This document shows positions 51,253-63,126 of a stretch of 64,000 bases of DNA, in pieces. The number at the start of each line of letters is the position of its first letter. Position 1 is the first letter of the stretch. The position numbers and the translations under genes were made by a program. The DNA is from Amoebidium appalachense (taxonomy: Eukaryota > Ichthyosporea), in contig CAVNZM010000008.1 of NCBI GenBank assembly GCA_963693365.1, positions 7,006,001-7,070,000 on the forward strand. The letters run 5' to 3'. Below the pieces are notes generated by a model. The model saw only the letters and a list, made by a program, of their open reading frames with translations. It ran no database searches and was not told where the DNA came from.

Positions 51253-54200
51253 TGGGTGTGGGTGTGGGTGTGGGTGTGGGTGTGGGTGTGGGTGTGGGTG
51301 TGGGTGTGGGTGTGGGTGTGTGGGTGTGTGTGTGTGCGCGCACGCGTGGGGGTGTGTAGTGTGTGTGTTGAGAGGGAACCGGGTGGGGAAGGGAGGCGGG
51401 GTGGAGGTGGTATGTGTGTGTGTGCGTGTGTGCGTGTACATGTCTGTGGGTTAATAAATGTGGAGGGTGTCTTCTTGAGAGCCTGTGGTGGTGGGTGTTC
51501 CCAACTAGTGGCTAAGGATTGGCATTGGCTGGCCTCACAGCTTGCCGTGTTTGATTGGACCCAGATCAGTGCTAACCCACTCACAGGAGCTAGGGGAGCT
51601 GTATGGGGAGCTGGGCATGCAGAAGGAAGGGCTGATGCATCTGTACCGCCAGGTTTTCAGCATCACAGATGTACGTGCAAGGCGCACAGGCACATGCCCA
51701 CACATCAGCAATTACATAGGCTCACATAGTCACAATTAGGCTTACACGGAGGTACACAGGCACGTGCAGCGACACTCAGTCACATAAGGGGACATACGGG
51801 GACATGCAGCACACGTTGAAATACAATGAGGCAGGCAAATGCGCGCCCACAGCATGCATGTGCATGTGCAGGCAGACGTGCATGCACTCGGCCAGGGACC
51901 AGCCAGGAGAGCCAGGCCCAGAGCAAGCACCCTGCACATGTGCCGCACACACACCAGCCCCAGCACGTGCACAAGGCACAAAGACACACATGCCACCCAC
52001 CCGGTACCCGACCATGCCAGCCCCTTCTGCCGGCTCTTCCACACGCCCACCCACACACCCATGCACGTGCACGGATGTAGATTTCCTGCCCCCCTCCCCC
52101 CCTTCCCCCGCCATCCCACCCCCCAAGCCCCACCCCCACCCCCCTGCCCTAGTTGCATCTTTGTTTCAAATTCCTGTTACTAACCTGCTGCAACCTGAAC
52201 CCTCTGCCCTAGTTGCATCTTTGTTTCAAATTCCTGTTACTAACCTGCTGCAACCTGAACCCTCTGCCCTAGTTGCATCTTTGTTTCAAATTCCTGTTAC
52301 TAACCTGCTGCAACCTGAACCCTCTGCCCTAGTTGCATCTTTGTTCCAAATTCCTGTTACTAACCTGCTGCAACCTGAACCCTCTGCCCTAGTTGCATCT
52401 TTGTTTCAAATTCCTGTTACTAACCTGCTGCAACCTGAACCCTCTGCCCTGGTTGCATCTTTTTTTTCAAATTCCTGTTACTAACCTGCTGCAACCTGAA
52501 CCCTCTGCCCTAGTTGCATCTTTGTTTCAAATTCCTGTTACTAACCTGCTGCAACCTGAACCCTCTGCCCTAGTTGCATCTTTGTTTCAAATTCCTGTTA
52601 CTAACCTGCTGCAACCTGAACCCTCTGCCCTATTTGCATCTTTGTTCCAAATTCCTGTTACTAACCTGCTGCAACCTGAACCCTCTGCCCTAGTTGCATC
52701 TTTGTTTCAAATTCCTGTTACTAACCTGCTGCAACCTGAACCCTCTGCCCTGGTTGCATCTTTTTTTTCAAATTCCTGTTACTAACCTGCTGCAACCTGA
52801 ACCGTCTGCCCTAGTTGCATCTTTGTTTCAAATTCCTGTTACTAACCTGCTGCAACCTGAACCCTCTGCCCTAGTTGCATCTTTGTTTCAAATTCCTGTT
52901 ACTAACCTGCTGCAACCTGAACCCTCTGCCCTCCCACTCTGTTGGTTATGGTGTCAGCTCTCATGGGTAATCCTGCTCGTCTCTGACCATAACACGTAGC
53001 ATACACATCTGCAAATGTGCAGGTGAAGCAATATCATAACACGTAGCTTACACATGTGCAAATGTTTAGGTGAAGCAATATGGGAGTTGGGTTGGTTATG
53101 TGAGATGATTGGGTCGAAACTCGGATACTTTGGAGTTCTTTGGCTGTCCTTCGTATTATTTGTGTTGTCGTGCCCTACAACACATTCTAACCCCCCCCCC
53201 CCCCCCCCCAGCCGCAATCCAAGATGGTTGTGCTTCAACAGTGTGTGGAGATGTGTGAGAAGGCACCACGGCCCGAAGAGTTGACGTTTGAAAAGACCAT
53301 GATAGAGCACCACTGGGCACTGCTGGTCAGACAGCTGCCCATAGAGGTGCGTTTTTTTTTTTTTGGAGGGGGGGAGGGGGGGGGTGGAGGGGATAGGGGG
53401 GGACAGTGTCTTGTATGTGTTGGGTGGGTGTGTGCATGAGTGTGCAACAGGCAGTGCTGCAGGCATCAAGCATGTGCCACCATCTGAGTATTCCGCCATT
53501 CCATGTGCATGGCACCCACCACTGCAACAGCAATGGGCCAAGGGTGTGGGGGTGTGTTGCCGCCTTGCAGGTCCACACTCTCAACACAGACATTTGGTGG
53601 TTGGTGGGGGCTCAGTGCCTGCCTCTTGGGCGGGCCCAGGTGCAATTACACCCGCTGGAGTGGGGGGGGGGAGGGGGGGGGGGTAGTAAAGTGAGTGTAC
53701 AACAAAGAAGAGGGAAGGGAGGGCACCCTAGTGGGTGAAGGCAGACACAGGGGCATGGCTGAGTGGGTGGGTGCACAGAAACACGATGCAGCTCTGGAGG
53801 AGGAGGCCAACGACAAGTTCCTATTGGCCCACCCCAGAGGGGGCTCACTGGTCGGCAGGTGCGGGGGGGGGGGGGGGAGGGGGGGGGGGGGCTGTTTAGA
53901 TGGTGGTGGTGGAGGAGGGAGGGGAGGGAGGGGGGTGTGAGACTGGGTGAGGTTGGTGAGTTGGGTTGTGAGCGAGTGAGTATGAATGTGTGTGAGGATC
54001 GGGTAAGTGGGTATGGATGTGTGTGTGAGGATCGGGTAAGTGGGTATGGATGTGTGTTTGTTGATAGGGGTTGTAGGTGTGTGGGCCGGAATGTTTTTGG
54101 GGTTGCGTGGTTGGGCGAGTGTGTATGCCAGTCTGTGTGTGTGTGTTTGGGGGGAGGGGAGGGGGGGAGGAGGGGGACAGATTGCCCATGCCTGTGTGGG

Positions 54201-55884
54201 TGGGTGCCTGGGTTGGAAGGCATGGGTGTTTGCGGTTGGGTGCATGGTCGTGTGTGTGGCTCTGCGTGAGACGGTGTCTGTATGTGGGGGGGGTTGGTGG
54301 ATGTGAGGGTGTGTGTTGAAAGGAGGAGGCACACGTGGTGGTGCGAGAAAGGGGAGGGGAAGGGGGTGAACGGGGGGGGGGGGGGGGGGGGGGGGAGGTT
54401 TTTTTGAGTCCAGCCTCTTGCCCTTCTTATATCTGACTTTGCTGTTGACACGCTCTACTACTGCCTCTTCTACCACTATCTGACTTTGACCCAATCAGGA
54501 GTGTTGTTGACACGCATTACTATCGCCTCTTCTACCACTATCTGACTTTGACCCAATCAGGAGTGTTGTTGACACGCTCTACTACTGCCTCTTCTACCAC
54601 TATTTGGCCCCAGAGGACCGTCTCAGTTCTCCTGTAGCCATCCAAAAGGCCTTCGATGTATGTATCCGCCCTCCCCCTGCGTGTTTTGTTATGCTTTGGG
54701 CTTGTTTGGCCTGTTGTGTGCTGCATGTGAGCATGGCTTTGTGTGCACTGCTCGTGACCTACCCATGTACCTGCACGGCGCAAGCAAGGTGCAGACCTTG
54801 GTCCTGAGAAAGTAAGGACGGGGAGTTGCAATCGGCCTGTTTTTTTTTGGGGTGTGTGTGCATGGTGCGTGTATATATGCATTGTCTGAGTGCACCCTTG
54901 TGCTGTGTTTGTGTGTCTGCGTGTGTGTGCCATGTGCATATGTCTGCCTGTGTGTTGTGAATGGCTCCGTGCTGACTGTGTGCCTGTATGTGTGCAGGTA
55001 TCGGAGAAGCAGTACGTGTGGACTGCAACCGAGGCACGGGCAGCACTGCGGGACTGGAAGACACTGCAGGTGGGGGAAGGGGGGGGGGGGGGGGGGGGGG
55101 GGGGGGTGATTGTACGGGTGGGGGTGGTTGTATGGGGGAGAGGGGGGGGGAGGGGGGGGGCACTGCACGGGTGGTGGGGGGTGCATGGATGTGCAAGGCA
55201 GGCACGTGCTGGGCTGTGGGTCAGTGTAAGGGCACAATTGACATGGATCTGTCGGCCGGCATGTGGGGTGGGGCGTGTCAAGTGTGGCCCTGGTTGTGTG
55301 TTGCACAGCCCCATGCACGTGCTCACTGACACGGGGGCATCAGAGCCTGTTTGTGGTCAAGGGCAGCATGTTCAAGCCCGACTACCGGGAGGTGATCATT
55401 GGCCACGAGAATCTGATCTACATCCTGGCACGGCACAAGGCCCCCATGCAGGTCCGTGCGTGGGTGTGGGTGTGTAGGCCGGTCTAGGAGTGTGTTGTAT
55501 GTCTGTGTCTTTTGAAAAGGGGAAGGGGGGGGGGGGGGGGGGGGGGGGGGGAGTAAGAGGGTTGGGGGGGAAGGGGCAGGGGGGCGGGGGGGGAGGGGAG
55601 GGGGAGGTGAAGGCAGGGGTGGAGGATGGGTGGATTCCCGCAGGAGTGAAGGAGAAAGGGAGGAGGGGAGGTGTTGGGGCAGTATGTGTCTGTGTGTGTG
55701 TGTGTTGGAGGGGGGGGAGGGGGGGGGGGGGGGCTGCCGGTTATATTCTATGAGAGAGTGGGCGGGAGACTGATGGTGCCCATGGATGGGCTGAGGCATG
55801 CCAGCAGAGGGCGGATGTGTTTGTGTGGGTGCCTGTGCCTGTGTCTGTGCCTGTGTCTGTGCTTGTGTGGGTGCCTGTGCCTGT

Positions 55885-55927
<43 letters not shown>

Positions 55928-56063
55928 GTGTGTGTGTGTATCTGCGCCTGTGTGTGTGCTGACCCCCCCCTGCAGCTCGTCAAGCTGTTCCTGGAGGACA
56001 TCAAAGACAAGATGCAGCGCTACCACGTGGCTGTGAGGGTCAACTGCGTGCCCGTGGTCATAC

Positions 56064-56118
<55 letters not shown>

Positions 56119-56544
56119 CGCGCGCGCGTGTGCATCTGTGAAAGGTGTACGTGCCCCTGTAGGGTGTGTGTATGAGGGATACTTATGTTTGGGATGTGTA
56201 TATTTTTGTGCGTGTTTCTTCGTGGTGTATCCCATGGTCTGTTTTGCCCATGCACCCACACGTACATGCACAGGTGCACGTGCCTGTTGGGACATCTGCA
56301 CGTGTGTCTTTACCTCGTGCATGCGCCCACTCCATGACACACACACACACACACACAGGCCAGCATTACCCAAAGAAAATTCCATGCACCCATTTAACCC
56401 ACTACCCCCCAGACGCTGCACGAGATGAAGGACTCCAAGGGCTTAGCCGAGTATCGTGATTGGCTGAGAAAGGACCCCCACCCCAGTGACGAGACACTCA
56501 AGTTCATACGGGTGCTGGATGAGTGCCTGGCCCAGTACCGCTAA
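45406..56544 (+). CDS. VIPAS39: VPS33B-interacting protein VIPAS39 (SPE-39/VIPAR)
   Basis: Sixteen exons: 45406-45448, 45731-45818, 47248-47349, 47658-47784, 48789-48856, 49637-49709, 50533-50649, 50924-51022, 51587-51670, 53212-53346, 53779-53858, 54561-54657, 54998-55069, 55344-55451, 55976-56065, 56413-56544 (TAA). The sum gives 504 aa against about 493 in animals, and every splice phase agrees. VIPAS39 pairs with VPS33B in the CHEVI complex for late-endosome/lysosome-related trafficking. Matching landmarks are the serine/proline-rich N-terminus, [116 protein letters not shown] and [12 protein letters not shown]. The first five exons are less conserved and rest mainly on phase and splice sites. 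Confidence 0.9.
45827..46132. repeat. CA microsatellites with CG-alternating segments
   Basis: (CA)n at 45827-45911 starting within the donor region of the exon ending at 45818, then cgtgcgcgcg blocks, ACTAAC repeats at 46038-46056 and another CA array at 46076-46131. A further one lies at 46338-46401. Confidence 0.9.
48176..48757. repeat. 45-60-bp and 30-bp minisatellites
   Basis: Positions 48176-48356 contain about three and a half copies of a 60-bp unit with gtgtttgtgtgcatgcatgt. Positions 48411-48757 contain about twelve copies of a ~29-30-bp unit with gcctgtgtgtttgcgcatgt and acccgtgt. Both are open in several frames because of period length. Confidence 0.9.
49400..50040. repeat. Extended G-rich region with multiple G homopolymers
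   Basis: At least six G runs of 15 or more bases on both sides of the small exon 49637-49709, plus a T-run/G-run composite at 49988-50039. The density could allow G-quadruplexes in the transcript. Confidence 0.85.
51190..51340. repeat. GT followed by GGGTGT hexanucleotide repeat
   Basis: (GT)n at about 51208-51247, then about twelve gggtgt units to 51320. This is a six-base variant of the general GT theme. Confidence 0.9.
52141..52932. repeat. 60-bp minisatellite, 13 copies, each with a TACTAAC word
   Basis: Thirteen almost identical 60-bp units in a VIPAS39 intron: agttgcatctttgtttcaaa, then ttcctgttactaacctgctg, then caacctgaaccctctgccct. A few copies differ (gttcc, ggttgc, tttttttt giving 61 bp). 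The period of 60 keeps one frame open for 200 codons, but this is not a gene. Every unit contains TACTAAC. Confidence 0.95.
54437..54600 (+). repeat. 62-bp tandem copies including a VIPAS39 3' splice site
   Basis: Two full and one partial upstream copies of the segment that spans ctgactttgacccaatcag and the first ~36 bases of the exon at 54561 (gtgttgttgacacg, then ctctactactgc). The upstream acceptor at 54498 is identical to the true one, but its use would add 62 bp and shift the frame. Confidence 0.9.
56068..56130. repeat. GT array followed by CG array
   Basis: (GT)n begins at the donor after the exon ending 56065 and runs into 18 alternating CG bases, another Z-DNA-prone run. Confidence 0.95.
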
Positions 56545-56856
56545 AAATAGCCATATGCACTATCTATAGACACTCAAGTTCGTAAGGGTGTGCTGGATGA
56601 GTGCCTGGCCCAGTACCGCTAAAAATAGGTTAATGCGCTATTCATAGACACTCAATGTCATAAGGGTGCTGGATGAGCCTGGCCCAGTACCGCTTAAAAT
56701 AGCCATATGCACTATTTATAGACACTCAAGTTCGTAAGGGTGCTGGATAAGTGCCTGGCCCAGTACCGCTAAAAATAGCCATATGCACTATTTATAGACG
56801 ATCAAGTTCATACGGGTGCTGGATGAGTGTCTGGCCCAGTACGGCTAAAAATAGTC
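56545..56856 (+). repeat. ~77-bp minisatellite copied from the VIPAS39 stop-codon region
   Basis: Four extra diverged copies of the last 50 coding bases, stop codon and first ~30 UTR bases (ggatgagtgcctggcccagt then accgctaaaaatag). The copies differ by small indels and changes such as gataag, gagcct, cggcta and cgctta, so they are not coding in frame with the exon. Confidence 0.9.
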
Positions 56857-57625
56857 TATTGCACTAATCATAGCTGTGTTGTGCAGACGTAGGTCCATCA
56901 ATAGGGGCAAGAGGAATGTGTAGGTGAAGGGGGGGGGGGGGGGGGGGGGGGGGTGTTTGTTCTTCAAGGGTCTGTGTTTTGGTTTGTTTTTGAAGATGAT
57001 ATGGACAGTTCAAAAGGCCAACTGGGAGAGATGTGTGTGGTGAGCACCACCTGTATATTCTAAAGGCACCAACACGTATGTACATAGCAGTCCCCTTCCG
57101 ATCGAATGACCTATGCAATACGCAAAATAAACACCCCGTACCACGATGCATAAACACAGATCTGCGCTTCAGGATAAAAGCCTTCCCCCCCCCCCCCCCC
57201 CCACCACCACCACCACCACCACCACGTGCACCACCACCATCACCACACACACACACACACACACACACAGATGTACACAATCTGAAATTGAAGGTACCGA
57301 TACACTAAGGCGTTCAGAAAGGAAGTTCGGTACCATTGTGTCGGGCATTCGGAAGGTACGTCGTAAGGCTCCGTCCGGACATTGAGTGCACCCAAATACA
57401 CATGTGCACCTGAATGGCATTCTATGCGTACTGTAGCACTAGTCGTGCAGTTGGTGTGGGGTGTGTCAGGTTACAAATTTCTTGAACTTACGCAAAAAGT
57501 TTACTGTTGTATTGCCACCGGCAAGGCCATCAACCCCGCTTTATTCATGTGCATTCATAAAATCCTTGCGTGTGTGCCAGCGCTATGGATTGCTTCGTCG
57601 GCTTGTACATGTACCAAAACGGTTG

Positions 57626-57659
<34 letters not shown>

Positions 57660-58360
57660 TGTGTGTGTCTGTGTATGTTAATATAATCGTCGCTCATGTC
57701 AAGTCCTATAGGATATTTGTGGCGTAAGGTGTGACTGCTTGCAAGTGCTTGTGTACATATATGCATGCGTGTGGACGTGCTGCAATCTCTGCCAGAGACG
57801 TACGCGTGTCAGGATATGCATGAGTGCGCACTGTACACCTTTGCTAGTATATATGCATGTGCAACAATATCTGCCTGTGCGTGCCACACATGTCCAGACT
57901 TGCAAGGAATCTTGCACCGAGATCACGAGCATGCGACAGGTCTGCATGATCCTTAGCCAAATGGCCGTGCACTGCTAAATATAGCCCACCAGGGGCCTGT
58001 TGTTCATTAAAGATCCTTCATGCGCCCCACAGGCCTAGCCATGCGGTGTCCACCACCCGCTGTACAGTTGCCATATATGGGTGGGTACATATGTGCCAGC
58101 GTCTCATGCGTTAATAAATGGTCCCCCCCAAAAATAAATAAAATAATAAATAAATAAATAAATAAATAAATAATCGAACATATTACCACGCACACACGCA
58201 TTCACATCCACATCGCTCTAGCCTACCCCTCCCACTCCACTAACCCCACCCCGCAAGCTGCAAGCATACTTCAAGTTGATCGTTCAAATAAGTCAACACA
58301 TTTCCACCTTACTAGCAATGTGAGTCCCTGTTACCCGCATCATGTGTCCCATATCTCCGC
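56857..58360. other. Intergenic region between convergent VIPAS39 and VAMP7
   Basis: Mostly unique, with poly-G at 56930-56953, poly-C/CCA at 57184-57245, short GT at 57640-57670 and (AAAT)n at 58129-58175. No convincing ORF. Confidence 0.6.
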
Positions 58361-58505
58361 CTAGTGGATGATGCAGGGCAGCAGCAGCCCACCGCATACC
58401 GATGCAAGGATCATGTAGGCCACAAGCTGTGGAGGGGGGGGGGGGGGGGGGTCAGTGTGTTTTGTTGTCATCATGCATGTGTGTGTGCGTGCGTGTGTGT
58501 GTGTT

Positions 58506-58538
<33 letters not shown>

Positions 58539-58550
58539 TGTGCATGTGTG

Positions 58551-58622
<72 letters not shown>

Positions 58623-59257
58623 GAGGGAGGGGGGAGGGGGGGAGGCATCCTGTATGAAGCAATGTAGAAAGTCATGCGGAATTGCAAAAAAGAGCACACA
58701 CGGTTGTGCATGTGGGCTGTGCTTGAAACTCCCGTGGAGTGCACACTAATGGTGATTGTGTGTTCCCTTTCCCGCCTGTGTATATCCTCACATGTGGCGT
58801 GGTGTGAAAGGACGTGTATAGCGGAGTGTAGGCACGCATTTGGCTTTGTGTGGTGGCAGCTACCTTAACGATGTGTGTGTTGTACGTGACAACTATCTTT
58901 GCACTCCCAGTCTTGTGTGAGAACATGCGGGCATATCTGCCTGCCTGTTTGAAAAGATCGTTCATAGATGCCTATGAACACGTGTGTGGGGAGGGCAGGG
59001 CAGTGGGCGTTTTCACATGTGTGTTTGCATGTGTGTGTGCCCGTGTGCTTGCCCGTGTGTGTGTGTGTGCTTGTGTGTGTGTGTGTCAATGCAGCACATG
59101 TGTGTGTGTGTATGGCATGCATATGTACACCAGCACGTTTGTGTGCGCGCGCGTGTGTGCCCCGCATGTGTGAGTGTTCATGTTTTGTGTGCCTCCATGT
59201 ACGTGCACACACGTGTGCGTGCACAGTGGGTGTTTTGAGTGTGTGGGTGTGTATTTT

Positions 59258-59343
<86 letters not shown>

Positions 59344-59944
59344 TGTGTGTGTGCCTGCATGTGCACACGCACCAGTATGACCAGGAACAGCAGGCATGCC
59401 ATCTTCTTGTTAGCCCACCATGCCTGGCGCCTCAGTGCCTGTGTCTTCTTCTTGAACTGGAACCCCTGCTGGTTGAGCGTCTCTGTCTTGTCTACCAATA
59501 GCTCGATGTGTTCCCCACGCTGCAGCACTTTCTCTGTGCATAACATCAGTAACAGGGCACACACACAGGATTAGACATGCACAAACATGCATGCACAGGA
59601 ACACAAGAGCACGAATACAGGCACAACAACCACACAGAACACCACAAGGTGTGATTGCAAGTACATGCACGTAGAGGACACACACGCCCACAAGCCACAC
59701 ATGTGTGCATCTACCACGTGTTGTGTGCCTGCGAGGTATGTATGTATGGCTATTGTCTGTGCCAGGCCCATGTCCCGTAGCCACAGAACCTCTCCTTAAT
59801 CACAAAGCCACACATGTATGTGTGCATCTACCACGTGTTTTGTGCCTGCGAGGTATGTATGTATGGCTATTGTCTGTGCCAGGCCCATGTCCCGTAGCCA
59901 CAGAACCTCTCCTTAATCACGCACACATCTCCAAGTGGGTGCAT

Positions 59945-59988
<44 letters not shown>

Positions 59989-60722
59989 CAGGCAGCAGTG
60001 TGCACGTGTCTATACTTGTCGTACACATGCACAGGTGAACATGCATGTGCCTGTGCCTGTGCTCTGTATATGCGAGTGTGTGTGTGTGTGCATATGTGCG
60101 TGTGCCTGTGTGCAAGCAGGCATGTGTATATGCATGTGTATGTGTGTTTATGTGCATGTTCCCGTGTGTTTGTGTTGGGACACGCGCATGTCTGTGTGTG
60201 CACTTTCATGTGTGTGTATGTGGGTTTGCGTGTATGTGCACGGGTGTGTATGTGGTGTGTATGTGTGTGGTACATGTGAGTGTGAGAATGTATGTGTTTT
60301 TCTGTTGCTGTGTTTGTGAGTGTGTGTGTGCTTGTGCGAGCCTTTGTTATGTGTCACCGTGTAAGCGTGTGTGTGTCTGCATGTGTGTGTGTCCATGTGT
60401 GTGTCGGTGTGTGTGCCTGCATGTGCACGTGCACATACCTATATTCTCGACCATAACCTTCTTCACTTCGTCTATCTCTCCCTGCACCTGTGCCCACACC
60501 GCACCCATCAGCACTCACATATTCCAGAACCCGACTAAGTTAACAACGGGTACTGGTGGTGGACCACTGGTGGTGATACCTTTTTTGGGGGGGGGGGAGG
60601 GGGGCTAATTTCTTGGGAGTGTGGGGTGTTTTCGTTGTTCAGCCATGACGAGGTGTTTTTGCTGCAAAGCTTAACCAGGTGATAGGTAGGCTTGCTTGTC
60701 TCTGTGTGCAAGTAGAGCATTG

Positions 60723-60760
<38 letters not shown>

Positions 60761-60837
60761 AGTACATAACATGTTGAGGTCTATCTTGCCCTCTCGTTTG
60801 CATTGTCGTTTTTCCACGCAGCGGGGGGGGAGGGAGG

Positions 60838-60875
<38 letters not shown>

Positions 60876-61318
60876 AGCAGCATGAACCTGGCTGATGCGG
60901 TCAGCATTAGGGTTGTACGAGTAGTAGTCCATCTGATACTGCAGCACCTTGCTGAACTCAAGATTGAAGGCCCCCTCGGTGGCCGTGGATGCACGTGCTC
61001 CATACACGGCCTCAAACCGCCCCCTAATCTCCTCGAGAAACGCAAAGGCTATGCGTCGGGGGAACTTCTCATCGGCCATGCACAGATACACAAGCCCATT
61101 CTGGACTACGTAGTGGAACAGATACCTGTTTGGGGGGGGGGGGGGGGGGGGTTGAGTGGACGACAGGGTGTGTGTGTTAGGGGGGGGGGGGGGGGGAGGG
61201 GGAGGGGGAGGGGAAGGGGGGGGAGTGTGTGTGTGGTGTGCGTGTGGATGAGTGGGTGGGTGTGCCATGTGTGTGTGCGTGTGTGTGCATGTGTGTGTGC
61301 GTGTGTGTGCGTGCATGC

Positions 61319-61349
<31 letters not shown>

Positions 61350-62288
61350 CGTGTGCGTGTGTGTGTGTGTGTGTGTATGTGTGTACGTGTTTGTCTTGGT
61401 CTGTGCCAGTTCTGCATGTGTGTGTGTGTGTGTGTGCGTGCGTGCGCGTGTGCGTGTGCGTGTGTGTGTGTGTGTGCCTGTGCGTGTGCGTGTGCGTGTG
61501 TGTGTGTACGTGTTTGTCTTGGGCTGTGCCAGTTCTGTGTGTGCCAGTTTAGCAGACATAGGTGGTTATGCTGTATGTGTTTCTTGGCATTGAAAGGACT
61601 TAGGTCAAGGAAAGGCCGGGGAGGTTGGGGGGAGTGAGAGAAGGGGGGGGACGCGACGGGGGGAGGGGGGGGGGGGGGGGTTTGAATGCGGAACACGGTA
61701 CGAAGTACGCATACACGACGAGAAGCATGCTGCAGGACACATGCAAAGGCAAATATTCAAGTATGCAACATCAGCCATGTGCACAGTATGCGTTATAAGC
61801 AGAGCCCATCCTCAGGGAGAACCCAGGGGGGGGGGGGGGGAAGGAGGGGGATCAAGTGTGTCCGGGTGAGGAAAGAATGCATGTGACAGCTTGCGTGAGG
61901 CTGAGGAGAGTTAGAGCGTTTGTGCAACTGTGTTACACATATTAAGGTCAGTGTATACACATGTGCAAGGCCTAGGCAAAGCACCTATGTACACATCACG
62001 TGCAGCCATGTCAAGATCCATGTGTATACAAGTGAAATGTACGAGAACCCGTGCGCCTACGTGCATCCCTGTGCGCACTTGTGCCTGGAATTTCACCCAC
62101 TACATTCCTCACACACCAATACTTGCACACAACGGCGCGTACCTGTCATAGATGTAGGACATCTTTGCGTTGTGGGGGGGCAGCTTCTCGAGGATTATCT
62201 GTGTGATCTGTGTAAAGTTGCCGGTGCTGTTTGTGTACTCGGCCAGCACCGTGGCCCCGTGGGCCACCACGCAGTATATGATCGGCAT
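58361..62288 (-). CDS. VAMP7: R-SNARE VAMP7 (longin family)
   Basis: Five exons: 62288-62143, 61125-60888, 60487-60439, 59533-59373, 58426-58361. They total 660 bp, 219 aa (animal VAMP7 is 220). A late-endosome/lysosome SNARE. The longin domain covers residues ~1-120 ([18 protein letters not shown], then [17 protein letters not shown], then [20 protein letters not shown]). The SNARE helix runs from [16 protein letters not shown] to the zero-layer arginine in [19 protein letters not shown] basic/aromatic linker ([13 protein letters not shown]) precedes a C-terminal anchor ([21 protein letters not shown]). The [12 protein letters not shown] and WW linker resemble plant and protist VAMP7 more than the human one, an ancestral trait. 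All phases agree. Introns carry poly-G and GT arrays. Confidence 0.93.
58556..58620. repeat. GT microsatellite
   Basis: About 32 GT units in the last VAMP7 intron, followed by a G-rich run. Confidence 0.95.
59261..59353. repeat. GT microsatellite
   Basis: About 44 GT units just downstream (transcript sense) of the VAMP7 exon ending at 59373. Confidence 0.95.
59697..59920. repeat. ~113-bp tandem duplication
   Basis: Two copies of a segment with tgtgcatctaccacgtgttg and gaggtatgtatgtatggcta, ending in cctctccttaatcac, over 95% alike, in a VAMP7 intron. Confidence 0.9.
60727..60875. repeat. Two poly-G tracts flanking 90 unique bases
   Basis: G runs of about 33 and 34 bases directly downstream (transcript sense) of the VAMP7 exon ending at 60888. 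On the mRNA they are poly-C. Confidence 0.9.
61267..61510. repeat. GT/GC-GT microsatellites with an internal ~120-bp duplication
   Basis: The words acgtgtttgtcttggtctgt and acgtgtttgtcttgggctgt each follow a GTGC/GT array (61385 and 61509), showing that the whole block was duplicated. Confidence 0.85.
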
Positions 62289-63026
62289 AGTGCTGCGCCC
62301 TGCCCCCAGCCTCAGCATAGCCCGCACCCCCCTACCCCCCTCCTCCCCAACTCTCCTCCCCAAGACCCCCCCCCCCCCCCCCCCCCCCCTCCCCCATACT
62401 AACCAACCCCCACCCATCCCCACGCCCCCGCCCCCTCCCCTTCCCCCCTACCCGCCCCCTCTTCCCCCTACTCCGTCACGCTTGCTTCTGCCCACTCTTC
62501 TCCGTGGCCCTCGTGTTCACACACATCTCTCTTCGTGCACCTTCACACAGGCACGCGTTCCTCACTGTCTGGCGCCCCTCAGCCACTTGCCATTATTTTC
62601 ACCCTTTTCCCTTCCATGAGCTGTGCGCATACCTTGCTCGGGGTTTGCTGTGTGGTGACAGTGTGGTGTCTGCGTGTCCTTATTCTGTGTCTTCGACCCG
62701 GTATCGCGCCACTGTAACAGTGTATCTAAAGAAGCAGTGGGCGCCTTCATAGAACCGGTGGATTTAATAGTTCGTATATGGCAATAGCGCGCATTACAAG
62801 CGAAGAGATGCATCCTCTGCATTGTGGATGTCGGCCAGCTAGGTAGGAGCCACGGCTCTGGCTGCTCTTGCTAAGACTTGCCTCCGGATCTGGTCCAGGG
62901 GCATGTTATTCTTAGGTGTGCCTGTGCCCTAATCAGGAGCCAGCCAACACTGCGCCATGCACACAACCGTTACTGGGGCATGCCTAATGCTTTGCCAGGC
63001 TGCAAGTGGCACCAAAGCGCCTACTG

Positions 63027-63126
63027 AAATGCTTGCTTGTGTGGCAGTCACCATGTGCGTGCTTGTGTGGCAGTCACCATGTGCATGCTTGTGTGGCAGT
63101 CACCATGTGCATGCTTGTGTGGCAAT
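63027..63126. repeat. 24-bp minisatellite
   Basis: About four copies of gcttgtgtggcagtcaccat plus gtgc, the last diverged. Confidence 0.85.

Noticed and set aside
51804-52999. Plus-strand ORFs with 20-residue repeats ([20 protein letters not shown])
   Set aside because: The 60-bp minisatellite stays open because its period is a multiple of three. It lies inside a VIPAS39 intron supported by matching phases on both sides.
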